A DNA stretch of 64,000 bases from Peptoniphilus vaginalis (GCF_900176605.1 NZ_FXLP01000004.1:620001-684000), one strand, 5' to 3'; shown: positions 7,187 through 17,767, counted from the first letter of the stretch. Notes: a model not told the origin generated them from the sequence alone. A program made the numbers and translations.

Positions 7187-10100
7187 TTACTTTTCCAAAT
7201 ACTCAGTAAAAGCATTTGGTAGCCAATCTGATAAGTTTATAGGATTAAAATATATAACTCCCTTTTCATTTCTTTTTCTTTTTCTCAAAGAAGGTATTAC
7301 TTTAAATTCAACATCTTTTTTAAAGCCCAAATCATATTCTTCTATTAGTTTTTTAAGAGGTTTCAGGTATTTAGTTTGTTCATCTTTAGAAAAATCGGAA
7401 GGATATTTTCCATAGACAGCATAATCAAATAATTCTAGACCAATAAATCTATTGAAGTAGTTGTGATTTCTTTGGTTATAAAAGTTATCCAAACAATTTT
7501 TACAAGATCTATCACAAGTACAGTCATTTAGAACTTTTCTTGTTCTTAATAGTACTTCTTCCATAATTGGCTCTTCTCCAATTAAAGATGAGTATCCGGC
7601 GCCACTAGAGAGTTTATCATAAAAATACATCTCTATATGAGACTCTCCACCTTTATCACTTCTAAATCTCCAGCCTCCATTAACTTCATTAAAGTCAATA
7701 TCTAGAGTAAGGGAGATAGCTTTTTTTAAAGCTTCATGTAGACTAGTTGCAGCAGATTTTAAAATAGCTTTTTCTTCTGGGTCATAATTTGACACAAGTT
7801 TATTTGAATCATAAGAAATATCTAACATGAACATATCTGTAAGGAATTCATATCCAAGATATAAATTATTTTGGATATTATGATTACATCTTGTAGTACT
7901 TATATAAGGCATATATATATTATGCTGATTATCCTGGATATCTTTAGCTATTTCAGCTCCTCCACACGATTTGCAAATATTGAATCCTTTTTTCTTTTTC
8001 CCCATGTTGACAATTAATACTTTTTTGTCTTCTAAATTTGCATAACTAATTCTAGTACCCTTATATTTCTTAACTTCTGATTTTTTTGGAACATAAGAAT
8101 AAAATGGATTTTCAGCATATGTCCTTTCTTCATTCTTATCTTCAATTTTGCTTTCTACACCATTAATTGGTCCAAAGCCCCAAGGCTTAATCATTCTATG
8201 TTTTTCAATAGGTGAGCCACAGTAAGGGCAAGATTTATGAATACTATCCTCATCATCAAACCAATTACACTCGGTACAAACTAAAATATTTTTAATGTAG
8301 TCCTTACTATTAAAGAAATTTTCTGCTGGTGCTTTATTTTTATAATTATTAGGCCTTGGAACTTTGTAGAGCCCTGCACTTTGATAAAGTGACTTATCAA
8401 TTGTTATATATCTTCCTGGAGCGTATTCACTAATCGCAATAGCAATATCCCTTTCAGGAGCATGTAGTATTCCTCTCTTATAGTGATTGTCACTATTTTC
8501 CTCAACATAAAACTTTACAACATTTTTCGGAAAAGAATAGGATGGTATAAAGCCTTCTTCGTAGAAAACATCAAAGGCAGAAACTTCTTTATCTCCATTA
8601 AAGTATTCACTTTTCTTTTCTAAGTCTAAAACTTTTGCACAGAGTTGATTAAAAAGTTTTATTGTTTCATTAATAGGAAAATCTAAATTTTTAATATACT
8701 CTTTAAAAGCACTTCCATATTCTTTGCAAAAAGTTATTATACCAACATCTAAAATACTATCGTACTTAACTTTCATTTCACTAGAGTCCATAAAACTATT
8801 AAGTGCCTTCATATTAAAATGTCTTTGTTGAATTTTAGGATTATTTCTATCAATCCAAGGTTTTCTTGGTTGACCAGAAATCATTTCATCAGGATGTTCA
8901 AAATAATAACTGTCATGCACTCCGCCAGAAGAGTAAGTTACAATTGTTGATATACCTGAATTTTTCCTTCCAGCTCGACCGGCCCTTTGTTGATAATTTT
9001 CTCTCATCGGAGGAACATTTCTTAGGCCTACAGCTGTCAAGGAACCTATATCAATACCAACTTCCATAGTAGTTGTACAGCTCAAGACATCAATAGAATT
9101 TTCACCTTTTTCTCCAACATCTATATCTTGAAATCTAATTTCATAGTCTTCGGTCTTGCTCATTAGTTCACTAGTTGTATCTTTATGAGACAATTGTGCC
9201 GTATGTTCTTCAGTAGTTATTTTTTGGATTTTCTCATTATTTAATGCTTTTTCAACCGGCTTTCTCCAAAAATCAAATCTTGAAAGATCTTCTTGAGTAA
9301 TCTCATGAACTTTCTTTGAGTTAAAACAGTTACCACAATTTCCATTTAATAAATAAGGAGAAATCTTACCGCATTTTTCACAGCGATAAATATTAAAATC
9401 TTTACTCAACAATTCTAATTTTACTGCTGATAATTTAATATAGAGTCTACCATCTGAAGATTGCTCGAAGAACCTAAATTTTATTTTTTCAAAAACATGC
9501 TCCAATTGTTCTTCTTCAAGATTTATTTCTGACTGTATCAAATATATAAAATTTTTATTGAGACTATTATAAAAATAAGAGGATACACCAAAGTTCTGGT
9601 TATTTTGCCTACCAGGAAGTTTTTTTCTTATTGAATCATCAATTTCACTGCCTAAAGCTGCGGAACTGTCCATAAGCATTGAAAATAATAAAACTAATAT
9701 TTTTTTTAGTTTATTTTTGGGAATATTTATATCATAATCATCAATTAAATCGTCTATACAATCGTCTAAAGATGCATCTAATGGACTCAGAATACCAAAA
9801 CCAAAATCTTGTACTGATCTAGGACTTTCTGTAAAAATCATTAAAAGTTGTTCATAGTAATCGTCTGGTCTTCTTTCTTTATCAAGTTCGTTAATTGATT
9901 TGTTTCTTTTTAAGATCCTTTTAATTTCTCTTAATGAATTATTAAATATTTCCTTACTAACCCCAGAGAAGAAGCTTAAATCTTTTTCATAGCAAACCTT
10001 TATAAAATAATTATAAAGCTGTGAAAGAGAAATCTCTTCTTTTTCATTTTCTGCTATAGTGGCCGCTAATATCAAGGCCTTTCTAAAGGCATCATTGTCT

Positions 10101-12352
10101 GACGATTTTGACAGATCAAGTGCAAGCTTTGCTGCATTTTGTCTTGAGTCTGAGAATAATAAGACTTTTTTACCCTCGTTAATCAAAGATGATTTTGGAG
10201 TTTGTAGTTCAAACTGGGCTTTAGTAAGATTGTAAAATGGTATATTACCTTTGGTAGCGAAATTACCAGGCTTTTTATAAGGCATTTGTTTATTGCACTT
10301 TGGACATTTAGAAAAAACATACTTTCCTGTTTCCTTATCTTTTTTCGGATATAATACAGTTAAAAAGTTTCCTTCTCTATATTCATTATCTAAATATAGT
10401 TTACCTGTTATTGGGTCTAAATATCCAATGTTATCACCTGCATTTGCTATATAGTCATCAGGACGAATATAGAGTTGCATCTCTGTCAGATCTTCCGAAC
10501 TGCCACTGAGACCTTCGTTAGGAAATACATAGCAAAAGTCTTCGCTATCAGACATTTTTGTATAAACCTTTAAATAAAGTCCACCACATTTCAAGTGGTT
10601 TAACAATTCATAAACACGACCACCACATTCACATCTTTTTCTAGGCACAGCAGTAATTTTTCCAAGATGTATTTTTTCTTTTTCAGAATAATATTTTCCT
10701 TTTGCTTTACAATCAGGATTTGAGCAAGCATACAAACCTTGAATACCTCTCAAAAACATGTGGAGTCGGACAGGGAACAAGATTTCTTCGTTTTTCTTAG
10801 CTAATGATACGATGACAAGTAAAGCATCTAAAGCTTTTTCTCCATAGTCTGAATCGCCAAATAGAGATTTTTTTATATCTGAATAGGATTTAGCACCATT
10901 TCGACAAAGTTCATAAAGTTTTAAATAGCCTTCATAGCTTGGTAGATTATCATATAACCAAGTCTGGGCATCTTTTCTATTATCAATGTTTTCAGGGAAG
11001 CCCTTAAAAATTTTCTCAGCAAATTCTTTTATTCTGTCAAGAATTTCATCATCACTTACTTGGCTAGTGTTTATTGTGGAAAGTAATTGGCCATCTAGTG
11101 GAAACTTGGTCTTTGTTTTTATATCTTCCTTTTCGCCAAACAAAACTTCACACTCATCGTAATCTTTTCCTGTTAAGTTGTTAAAAAAGTTTCTTATAGA
11201 ATTCTCAGAATTTGTAGGCATACTTGCAGTTGTCAAAATAAATTGAACTTTATCTACTCCTATTTCTAATCTAGAAAGAAGTCTGTCTATTAGGAGTGAA
11301 ATTTCACCTCCAGATGAACCTCTGTACATATGTGCCTCATCAAGAACGATTAGCAATTTATTTTCCTTAGATGCATTTAGCCACTTTTTAGTATTCTCCC
11401 AAATTTTTGCTTCTCTTTGTCTCATTAGCATGTACTCTAACATGGAATAATTAGTAATAAGTATATCTGGTGTGTGGTCTTGCATTTCGAATCTAGTTAT
11501 ATATTCCACATCTTTGGGTTCAGGTGTGTGTACATTGTTTTCAAGATTACTAATAAATTTTTCAAGTCCTTCTTCTTCATTGTATCTGGCAGGATACTTG
11601 TTAATTTTTTTGTAGCCTTCAATTTTATTTTTTTGATCTTTTATTTTTTCGGGGTGATTTCCATTGTTTAATAGGTATTGTTTGCGAAAACTATCGGCTA
11701 ACTTTTTGTTTTTTTCAGGAGAATTATCACCTGGATAAGGTGTTCTTCCTGTATACATTCCAAAATGGGGAAGGCGATTTGACTTAGTTTCATTTTGAAA
11801 AATATCAGAAAAGTCCCTAGACCCTAAAGTTTTTCTAAATCTAGCCAGTTGATCTGAAACTAAAGCGTTCATTGGATAAATTATAAGTGTTCTAACGGCT
11901 TCCATTTCAAACTCTTTAGGCTTATATAATGCTTCCAAAATTTCATTAGAAATTATTGGCCATAAAAAACATTCTGTTTTACCTGAACCGGTTCCAGTTG
12001 ATACTAAAATATCTTTGCCATTTAAAGCCGATGTTAGGGCTTTTACTTGATGTGTGAAAGGAGAAGAGTAGAACCCAACATTTTTTTCAATAAGTTTTAA
12101 CAATATATTTTTTAAACCTTGGTCAATATTAGATTTTTTTATGCCATCTTCCTCTTTTTTGTAAGAAGATGAAGTTTCTATATATGGCTCTCTAGCAATG
12201 TTTATATTACTAGGATTGTTTTCACCTAATATATCTTCTGCGTATAACAAAAGCGTTTCACTATTAGCAAAATAATCAGATTTAATATAATCATAAAGCC
12301 TATCTCTAATATTTTTATAATACGCTTGAACGTTATTTTCAATTTTTGTCAT
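7187..12352 (-). CDS. Very large DEAD/DEAH helicase with DUF1998 C-terminus (DruE-like)
   Basis: A 1721-residue SF2 helicase. Visible in order: the Q-like FTHQVKAL; Walker A STGTGSGKT (about 119-127); DEAH in VLDEAHMYRG (339-342); motif III TTASMP; several CxxC zinc-knuckle pairs (near 570, 700 and 1035); motifs V/VI TTTMEVGIDIGS and YQQRAGRAGRK (about 1100-1140); further CxxC pairs near 1360-1480; and a C-terminal DUF1998 segment with SGAGYSS and the cysteine cluster CTCDRSCKNCLDN. This domain set and size are typical of DruE, the helicase common to Druantia anti-phage systems. It is the last gene of a four-gene leftward operon, 13 bp after its neighbour, with ribosome binding site AAAGGAG. 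Motifs appear intact. Assignment to a named Druantia type is not possible by eye. Confidence 0.85.
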   Translation of the reverse strand: MTKIENNVQAYYKNIRDRLYDYIKSDYFANSETLLLYAEDILGENNPSNINIAREPYIETSSSYKKEEDGIKKSNIDQGLKNILLKLIEKNVGFYSSPFTHQVKALTSALNGKDILVSTGTGSGKTECFLWPIISNEILEALYKPKEFEMEAVRTLIIYPMNALVSDQLARFRKTLGSRDFSDIFQNETKSNRLPHFGMYTGRTPYPGDNSPEKNKKLADSFRKQYLLNNGNHPEKIKDQKNKIEGYKKINKYPARYNEEEGLEKFISNLENNVHTPEPKDVEYITRFEMQDHTPDILITNYSMLEYMLMRQREAKIWENTKKWLNASKENKLLIVLDEAHMYRGSSGGEISLLIDRLLSRLEIGVDKVQFILTTASMPTNSENSIRNFFNNLTGKDYDECEVLFGEKEDIKTKTKFPLDGQLLSTINTSQVSDDEILDRIKEFAEKIFKGFPENIDNRKDAQTWLYDNLPSYEGYLKLYELCRNGAKSYSDIKKSLFGDSDYGEKALDALLVIVSLAKKNEEILFPVRLHMFLRGIQGLYACSNPDCKAKGKYYSEKEKIHLGKITAVPRKRCECGGRVYELLNHLKCGGLYLKVYTKMSDSEDFCYVFPNEGLSGSSEDLTEMQLYIRPDDYIANAGDNIGYLDPITGKLYLDNEYREGNFLTVLYPKKDKETGKYVFSKCPKCNKQMPYKKPGNFATKGNIPFYNLTKAQFELQTPKSSLINEGKKVLLFSDSRQNAAKLALDLSKSSDNDAFRKALILAATIAENEKEEISLSQLYNYFIKVCYEKDLSFFSGVSKEIFNNSLREIKRILKRNKSINELDKERRPDDYYEQLLMIFTESPRSVQDFGFGILSPLDASLDDCIDDLIDDYDINIPKNKLKKILVLLFSMLMDSSAALGSEIDDSIRKKLPGRQNNQNFGVSSYFYNSLNKNFIYLIQSEINLEEEQLEHVFEKIKFRFFEQSSDGRLYIKLSAVKLELLSKDFNIYRCEKCGKISPYLLNGNCGNCFNSKKVHEITQEDLSRFDFWRKPVEKALNNEKIQKITTEEHTAQLSHKDTTSELMSKTEDYEIRFQDIDVGEKGENSIDVLSCTTTMEVGIDIGSLTAVGLRNVPPMRENYQQRAGRAGRKNSGISTIVTYSSGGVHDSYYFEHPDEMISGQPRKPWIDRNNPKIQQRHFNMKALNSFMDSSEMKVKYDSILDVGIITFCKEYGSAFKEYIKNLDFPINETIKLFNQLCAKVLDLEKKSEYFNGDKEVSAFDVFYEEGFIPSYSFPKNVVKFYVEENSDNHYKRGILHAPERDIAIAISEYAPGRYITIDKSLYQSAGLYKVPRPNNYKNKAPAENFFNSKDYIKNILVCTECNWFDDEDSIHKSCPYCGSPIEKHRMIKPWGFGPINGVESKIEDKNEERTYAENPFYSYVPKKSEVKKYKGTRISYANLEDKKVLIVNMGKKKKGFNICKSCGGAEIAKDIQDNQHNIYMPYISTTRCNHNIQNNLYLGYEFLTDMFMLDISYDSNKLVSNYDPEEKAILKSAATSLHEALKKAISLTLDIDFNEVNGGWRFRSDKGGESHIEMYFYDKLSSGAGYSSLIGEEPIMEEVLLRTRKVLNDCTCDRSCKNCLDNFYNQRNHNYFNRFIGLELFDYAVYGKYPSDFSKDEQTKYLKPLKKLIEEYDLGFKKDVEFKVIPSLRKRKRNEKGVIYFNPINLSDWLPNAFTEYLEK

Positions 12353-12365
12353 AAAAAATTCTCCT

Positions 12366-13439
12366 TTAGTTGACTTTAAATCCTATGTTTTCTAGAACTT
12401 CGGCACACGAACTTTTAGAATCATCACTAATAATAAAATTATATCGGTTATTATATGCATCAATAGGCCAGCCATTTAGCAATAGATAAAAATATTCTCT
12501 ATTAGGAATAGAGGCGAATAAATCCAACCTATAATGGTCATCGTCGATTTTATAAAATATAGCTGTAGCTGGGTTATCGTAATATTTTCTTAAGGCTAAA
12601 TAAAGTCTATTATAATCCTGACCAGACATATCCTTTTTATTAAAATAATTTTTCATAGGTTTTGAGAATAGTATTTTATTATCTTTTCCAATTAAGACTT
12701 TATAATATTCATTATATTCAAAATTTCTTGCAACAGTCCTAATTGGAAAGTCATAACTATTTTCTTTCCAAAAATAATAAATATCTTTTTTCCAAGATTT
12801 ATAAATATTTTTTTTAGAAAGAGGATTAAAATATTCGAGTTTGTTTATTACTGTGTCCATTGAAGTGAATTCTCTTTCACAAAAATTATTTTCTACAAAC
12901 TCTTCTGGAGAGGAAGGGTCTCTTATTAAAAATTCTTTGAGGTTAATTTCTATACCATTAGCTTTATTTTCGAAGGTATTAATTCCTAAGCCATTCATCA
13001 AAAAATTATAATTTGGTATTCCAAAATATAAGAATATTCCATTAGAAAGAGATATTATTTCTCTACCTGAATTTAGAACATTATAATTATTTTCTATCGT
13101 TAGAAAATATCCTGTTTCTTCATAAAGGTTTCTAATGAATAATGCTAATTCAGTTTTTTCTAAATTTTTTATTTCAACAGATTGATTTTTGAGTTGTGGA
13201 TAAAAATACTGTTTTATTTCGGGAAAAATATTTATATATTCCTCAAGTAGTAAATTTAATTTTCGAGTTAAATAATTTTTACTAACTCCTATAATATCTT
13301 CGATAGAATTTTTTCCTAAGGTTAAACACCATAAGCCTAAAGAGGAATAGATTAATCTACTTAAATATGACACATCATCTTCATCTTTATATTTTTGTAT
13401 TTTTAGGTTTTCTTTAATAATTTTTGCTAATTCATTCAT
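12366..13439 (-). CDS. Uncharacterised protein of the DruE-like operon
   Basis: A 357-residue soluble protein, rich in Asn, Tyr and Phe, with no signal peptide, membrane segment or motif I recognise. The start ATG at 13439 overlaps the stop of the upstream gene as ATGA, so the two are probably translationally coupled. It ends 13 bp before the helicase gene. By position it is an accessory or sensor component of the same system; that is inference only. Confidence 0.6.
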   Translation of the reverse strand: MNELAKIIKENLKIQKYKDEDDVSYLSRLIYSSLGLWCLTLGKNSIEDIIGVSKNYLTRKLNLLLEEYINIFPEIKQYFYPQLKNQSVEIKNLEKTELALFIRNLYEETGYFLTIENNYNVLNSGREIISLSNGIFLYFGIPNYNFLMNGLGINTFENKANGIEINLKEFLIRDPSSPEEFVENNFCEREFTSMDTVINKLEYFNPLSKKNIYKSWKKDIYYFWKENSYDFPIRTVARNFEYNEYYKVLIGKDNKILFSKPMKNYFNKKDMSGQDYNRLYLALRKYYDNPATAIFYKIDDDHYRLDLFASIPNREYFYLLLNGWPIDAYNNRYNFIISDDSKSSCAEVLENIGFKVN

Positions 13440-15142
13440 AGGTTAAGACACTCCAATAAAACATCTTTATAATAGAATGCACTATCTTCACTCAAGTATC
13501 TCTGCAATTCTAGAGAATTTTCAAATGGATTTATCTTTAATACGTCTCTAGCATAAGGCAATAAGAAAAAAACAAGTAGACAATCTAGAAATTCTCCATC
13601 ATCAATATTTATTTTTAGTAATGAAGTTAACTCCTCTTCAAAACCAAACTCTTTGCTTATTTCGTTGAAAAGATTATTGTATTCTTGAGGGAAACAAGAA
13701 TCTAATGCTTCCGGATCATAAGGAAGTTCTTCAATAATCGATGGGTCTTCGTCTAAAGAGACATCTTTAGAGAAAACTTTGCAACTGCTTAAGTTTACAT
13801 AATTTACGTATTCTAAAATTTCTTTTGGAAGATAGTAAAGAGTCCTATCGTATAAGTAAGTTAAGATAATTATTTTACTTTTATGTGATATCAACAAGGG
13901 CAATATTTCTAATTCACGACCACTTCCTATGATATTATTAATTACAAGAATTCGATCGTCACAAAATTTTAAGAAGTTATTAATATCATGTAGTGTTGTA
14001 GAGGAGTCTATATTAATAGACCTAAAAATCTCACTTCCACTTATAGTGTTGGATAAGATTTTAGCGAGATTAGTTCCTGGATTCTGCTTGATTAGAATTG
14101 GAAATCCAGAAAATAATATTGATTCAAGATATCTAAAGAAAAGATCATAGTATTTATCTTCGGTTGTCATTCCTATTGATTGCAAATTAAATTTAAAAAA
14201 ATCTTCAAATTCATCCATATCCTTCGGTCTTAATGGATGTGAAAGATCATTTTCTATGAAATTATCGAAATTAAACTTTTCTTTAATGGTTTTGAGTTCT
14301 CTTTCTATGTTCGATTTTTTAGCTTCTAGATTTTCTATTTCTAAAATTTTTTCTGATATAGCTGAATAACACCCAGATTTTAAACTATTGATTTTTTCTT
14401 GGTATTCTTCTTTGGATATAAAATCCTCGGGGTCAAACTTACATGACCTTAACTTGTCTTTTAAGTCTTTTATAGTATTTTTTAATCTTTCAGTCTCTTT
14501 AATATATTCAGAAACCAGTTTTTTATCATCTCTCTCAACTTCTTCTAATCCTTGAATTTCTTTAATATAATTTGTATTTTCTTTTTCTAGATCTTTTAAT
14601 TCATCTAGTTTACTTGTTAACCTAGAATTTTTAGATTTAAATTTTTTTAATTCATTAGATAATTCGCTAATATTTTTATCGGACACTCTTAAGTCCTCAC
14701 TTATTATTTTGCTTTCTTTAATAAGAGTAGCGCTGTATTTAACCGCAGATGAAAGAATATTTAAGTAATCCTGAGACACTTCTTTTTCCGTTAACTTAAA
14801 ATAAAGTGGAATATTAGAATTAAAATTATTCTCGGCTAATGAAATTATCACCGCTGTGTTCTCGTCAATGCCATAATTAAGTTTTTTTGAAAATGAGGAT
14901 TTAATCTTTTTTATTTCTTCTGAGATAAAACTATTTATAAAGTCGGATATAAATGGTTCAGAATGATTTCTATAAAGAATTTCAAAGATCTCTTCTCTAG
15001 TTAATGTTTCTGGACTGAATCCAGGCTTGATTTTATGAAAATGTTTATTGTATTTTTTAAAATGTCTTTTGATCAAAACAGTAGGTATTATTTCACATAT
15101 ATATTTTAAGTCCTCATCAGTTAATTTTTTTAAGTAATTCAT
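13436..15142 (-). CDS. Coiled-coil protein with a degenerate ATPase-like C-terminal domain
   Basis: 568 residues in three parts. Residues 1-140 are helical with no clear match. Residues about 150-285 form a long coiled coil rich in Lys, Glu and Leu. From about 300 to 500 the pattern resembles an AAA/STAND NTPase: FPILIKQNPGTNLAKIL where a P-loop would be (no GKT), and a hydrophobic DRILVINNIIGSG where Walker B would be. If the comparison is right, the nucleotide site is degenerate. The gene overlaps both neighbours by ATGA, implying a tightly coupled operon. I recognise no named family. Confidence 0.6.
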   Translation of the reverse strand: MNYLKKLTDEDLKYICEIIPTVLIKRHFKKYNKHFHKIKPGFSPETLTREEIFEILYRNHSEPFISDFINSFISEEIKKIKSSFSKKLNYGIDENTAVIISLAENNFNSNIPLYFKLTEKEVSQDYLNILSSAVKYSATLIKESKIISEDLRVSDKNISELSNELKKFKSKNSRLTSKLDELKDLEKENTNYIKEIQGLEEVERDDKKLVSEYIKETERLKNTIKDLKDKLRSCKFDPEDFISKEEYQEKINSLKSGCYSAISEKILEIENLEAKKSNIERELKTIKEKFNFDNFIENDLSHPLRPKDMDEFEDFFKFNLQSIGMTTEDKYYDLFFRYLESILFSGFPILIKQNPGTNLAKILSNTISGSEIFRSINIDSSTTLHDINNFLKFCDDRILVINNIIGSGRELEILPLLISHKSKIIILTYLYDRTLYYLPKEILEYVNYVNLSSCKVFSKDVSLDEDPSIIEELPYDPEALDSCFPQEYNNLFNEISKEFGFEEELTSLLKINIDDGEFLDCLLVFFLLPYARDVLKINPFENSLELQRYLSEDSAFYYKDVLLECLNL

Positions 15143-16614
15143 AATAAGCCTTTCTGTAAATATAATTTTATAAGCGAGTTAATTTTCCCGTTTTCCTGAC
15201 AAACCTTTAGGTATTCTTTAAGAAATTCATTAGATGAATAATCTTGAAATTCATTATTAGTATAAGATTCTAGTTTAGGATAGAATCTCAACATATCAAG
15301 AATTTTTTCTTCTAGACTTAATTCTTTTTTTAGAATTGGTTGAATTTCTATTCTCTTAAATCTCTTTTCATAACCTAATATTTTTTCATTTTTTCTTAGT
15401 TTTATAGTTTCGCCTGGATAAATCTTGCGAATTCCAGAGTAATTTAGAAGATAATAATCATAATTTCTTAATAAAAGATTTCCATATTTATCATATTCAT
15501 CTTTAAAAATACTGCTGGATTCTAAAACTTTGCACGATCTTGCTTGTAAAGTTTCGACAATTTTTGTTTCATCTTTCAGATCATCAAACTTATCTTTAAA
15601 AATCTTTAAATCAATATTGTCTTTACCGATTAGAAGAGGATCTGTAATCTCAAACTTATAAATCTCCCTATTAAAACTTTTTATTATTTCAAAGCTTGTA
15701 TTTGTATTTCTATCTTTCTCTAACTCAAATGAACTATTTAAAAATAAACTATCGAACATAGAAACAAACTCTTCATTTGATTGGTAAAGTGGAGGCCAAA
15801 TTATATCTATTGATTCACTTTTTTGTAAATTGTAACCATTACTATTTAAGAAAATGTCTATATTAGAATTTTTTGTTCCAAATGTTAAATTTGTCCAGAA
15901 AAAAGTATCATCAGAAGCTTGGATTTGATTAATCTTTAAATTACTTTCATTGGAAACAAGATTTGATAGTTTTCTTATTTTATTAAAAATTTTTGACATT
16001 ACTATATATTCCGTATCAGTATATAGGTTGTCAGTATTAGATAAAAGCTTAAAGTGATTATTAGATTTTAATGTAAAAAACAATAGATTATTATTCTGAA
16101 TACTTTTGACAACATTAGTAAGCTTATCATCAATAAAGATTTTTAAATTTTTAAAAGGATCTTCTAATTTAAAATATGTAAATGAATTACTTATTAAAGA
16201 TATTTTTGTTATTGGAACTTTATTAAATAATTTCCCTGAACTCTGTTCTATAGTAATGATAGAATCATTGTTGTAAAGCTCTTCAATCTCGTCATAATAA
16301 AAGAATAATCCGAATTCGAAGATATTTTTTTTATTATTAAAGAATATATCGGTTTTCTTATTATTCTCGGAGTCTGATAAGTAGTATTTTCTATTTACTG
16401 AACTTATTAGATTGTTAAGATAGTACTTACAATCCTTATCGTTATTGCCATTTCTATGTCTGAAATGTGGACTTTGTTTTTTACTATCTACAGCACTTAG
16501 AGTTAGGTATTCATCACAGGCTAAGCATTTATACCTATACATATCATTATCTCTTATAGTTAAATCTTTTGCGAAAACTTCGCCATTAGTCCTCTTGTCA
16601 AATGCCCTATCCAT
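15139..16614 (-). CDS. CoiA-like zinc-ribbon protein, first gene of the DruE-like operon
   Basis: 491 residues. Residues about 25-65 carry YKCLACDEYL, then PHFRHRNG and a final Cys (KDCKYYL). This C-x2-C ... HFxH ... C pattern is seen at the N-terminus of competence protein CoiA and related nuclease-associated proteins. The rest is Asn/Lys/Phe-rich with no motif I recognise, and no clear CoiA nuclease residues are visible. The start ATG at 16614 follows GTAGGTGAC, a moderate ribosome binding site. It heads the operon. A TATAAT-like box lies near 16700 on the minus strand, without a convincing -35. Confidence 0.6.
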   Translation of the reverse strand: MDRAFDKRTNGEVFAKDLTIRDNDMYRYKCLACDEYLTLSAVDSKKQSPHFRHRNGNNDKDCKYYLNNLISSVNRKYYLSDSENNKKTDIFFNNKKNIFEFGLFFYYDEIEELYNNDSIITIEQSSGKLFNKVPITKISLISNSFTYFKLEDPFKNLKIFIDDKLTNVVKSIQNNNLLFFTLKSNNHFKLLSNTDNLYTDTEYIVMSKIFNKIRKLSNLVSNESNLKINQIQASDDTFFWTNLTFGTKNSNIDIFLNSNGYNLQKSESIDIIWPPLYQSNEEFVSMFDSLFLNSSFELEKDRNTNTSFEIIKSFNREIYKFEITDPLLIGKDNIDLKIFKDKFDDLKDETKIVETLQARSCKVLESSSIFKDEYDKYGNLLLRNYDYYLLNYSGIRKIYPGETIKLRKNEKILGYEKRFKRIEIQPILKKELSLEEKILDMLRFYPKLESYTNNEFQDYSSNEFLKEYLKVCQENGKINSLIKLYLQKGLL

Positions 16615-16853
16615 TTTGTCACCTACAAAAATTTTACATTTTTAGATAAAAATTAATTTATAATAATTTCGATTTAAAAAATCTAATTAAATAAATTATA
16701 GCCTATTTGAAAAGGTTATTACAGTACAAAGACTTAAAGATATATTATGACATTAAACATTAAAATAAATTATAAAAAGACCCTAGCCGTGTGAACTGAC
16801 CCCCAAAAGTTGGACTTAAAAACCAACTTAAGGAGGTCAGTTTTTAGTACCAT

Positions 16854-17012
16854 AAATAGTGTAAGAAAGGAAGTAATTCCTATCTTGCACTATTTTTGTA
16901 AAATGAAGAAGTAGTATGACGAGGCTGGTTTAGGGTTTAAACATCCGCCATAAAAACTGTCAACTACCTTTTCATTATTCATATTCGGTTAAGCAGGTTG
17001 GGCAAAACGCCC
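16854..17012 (+). ncRNA. Candidate bridge-RNA region of the IS110-type element
   Basis: The left end of this element contains three successive folds. The first is a long stem-loop at 16854-16895 (AAATAGTG/CACTATTT plus AGGAA/TTCCT). The second is a stem AATGAA/TTCATT (16902-16907 with 16971-16976) enclosing GTAGT/ACTAC and a large internal loop. The third is a GGGC/GCCC hairpin at 17000-17012. IS110-group elements encode a bridge RNA with target- and donor-binding loops upstream of the transposase gene. Position and folds fit, but loop pairing with the target was not demonstrated. Confidence 0.5.
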
Positions 17013-17083
17013 GTGTCACAAGCTAAAATGAGTGTAATGGTGCAGGTAGAAACTACAAAATAAAAAGAAAGAAGGAAAAAAAT

Positions 17084-17767
17084 ATGATATCTGTAGGAAT
17101 AGACATATCAAAAGAGAAAATAACAGTTTGTGCATTAGAACAAGGAAGCAAAATAATTTGGAAACCCTTCGATGTTTCTCTAAACAAAACAGAAATAGAA
17201 AAATTAATAGAGAAACTAGAAAAATTAAAAGAAGAAATAAAAATAACAATGGAAGCAACAGGAAAATATCATCTACCAATACTTTATGAATTAAAAGATA
17301 GAGGCTACTTTGTAACAGTAATAAATCCATTAAAAATGAAACAATTCTGTAGAGCATTAAACTTTAGGAAAGCAAAAAATGACAAGATAGATGCAAAACA
17401 AATAGCAGAATATGGACTAATGTATTGGAAAGAATTAGAAGAATACAAAATAGATGAAGAGAACTACAGAGTCCTAAAAGAATTAAATAGAAACTACCAA
17501 CATTATATGGATCTAAGAATCAATCAAATGAACTACATAGATCAAACAATACATCAAACATTTCCAGGAATAAAAAAACTAATACCACATAATTCAGGAG
17601 ACTTTTCAAAAGACAAACTATTAGACTTTCTAGAAAAATGGTGGCATAAAGACCTAATAATAGAAAACACAGAAGAAGAATTTGTAGAAGAATACAAAAC
17701 TTGGGCAAAAGAAAAGAGATACCATCCAAATGTAAACAAAGCAAAAGCCATTTACAAAATAGCATAA
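17084..17767 (+). pseudogene. IS110-family transposase, N-terminal (DEDD) part only
   Basis: 227 residues opening with the RuvC-like core GIDISKEKITV, then TMEATGKYHLP and the signature RKAKNDKIDAKQIAEYG. Full-length members are about 400 residues and carry a second domain with a catalytic serine; here the frame stops after KAKAIYKIA and no continuation is visible in any frame. Ribosome binding site AGAAGGAAA. Codon use is strongly A-rich. As it stands the protein should not catalyse transposition unless the missing half is supplied elsewhere. Confidence 0.85.

Noticed and set aside
15139-16614. True competence protein CoiA
   Set aside because: Only the N-terminal zinc-ribbon pattern fits; the rest does not resemble CoiA and the gene is in a helicase operon rather than a competence context.
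17016-17357. Leu/Phe-rich minus-strand frame opposite the IS110 fragment
   Set aside because: It arises from the A-rich codons of the transposase read backwards. Its hydrophobic look is an artefact.
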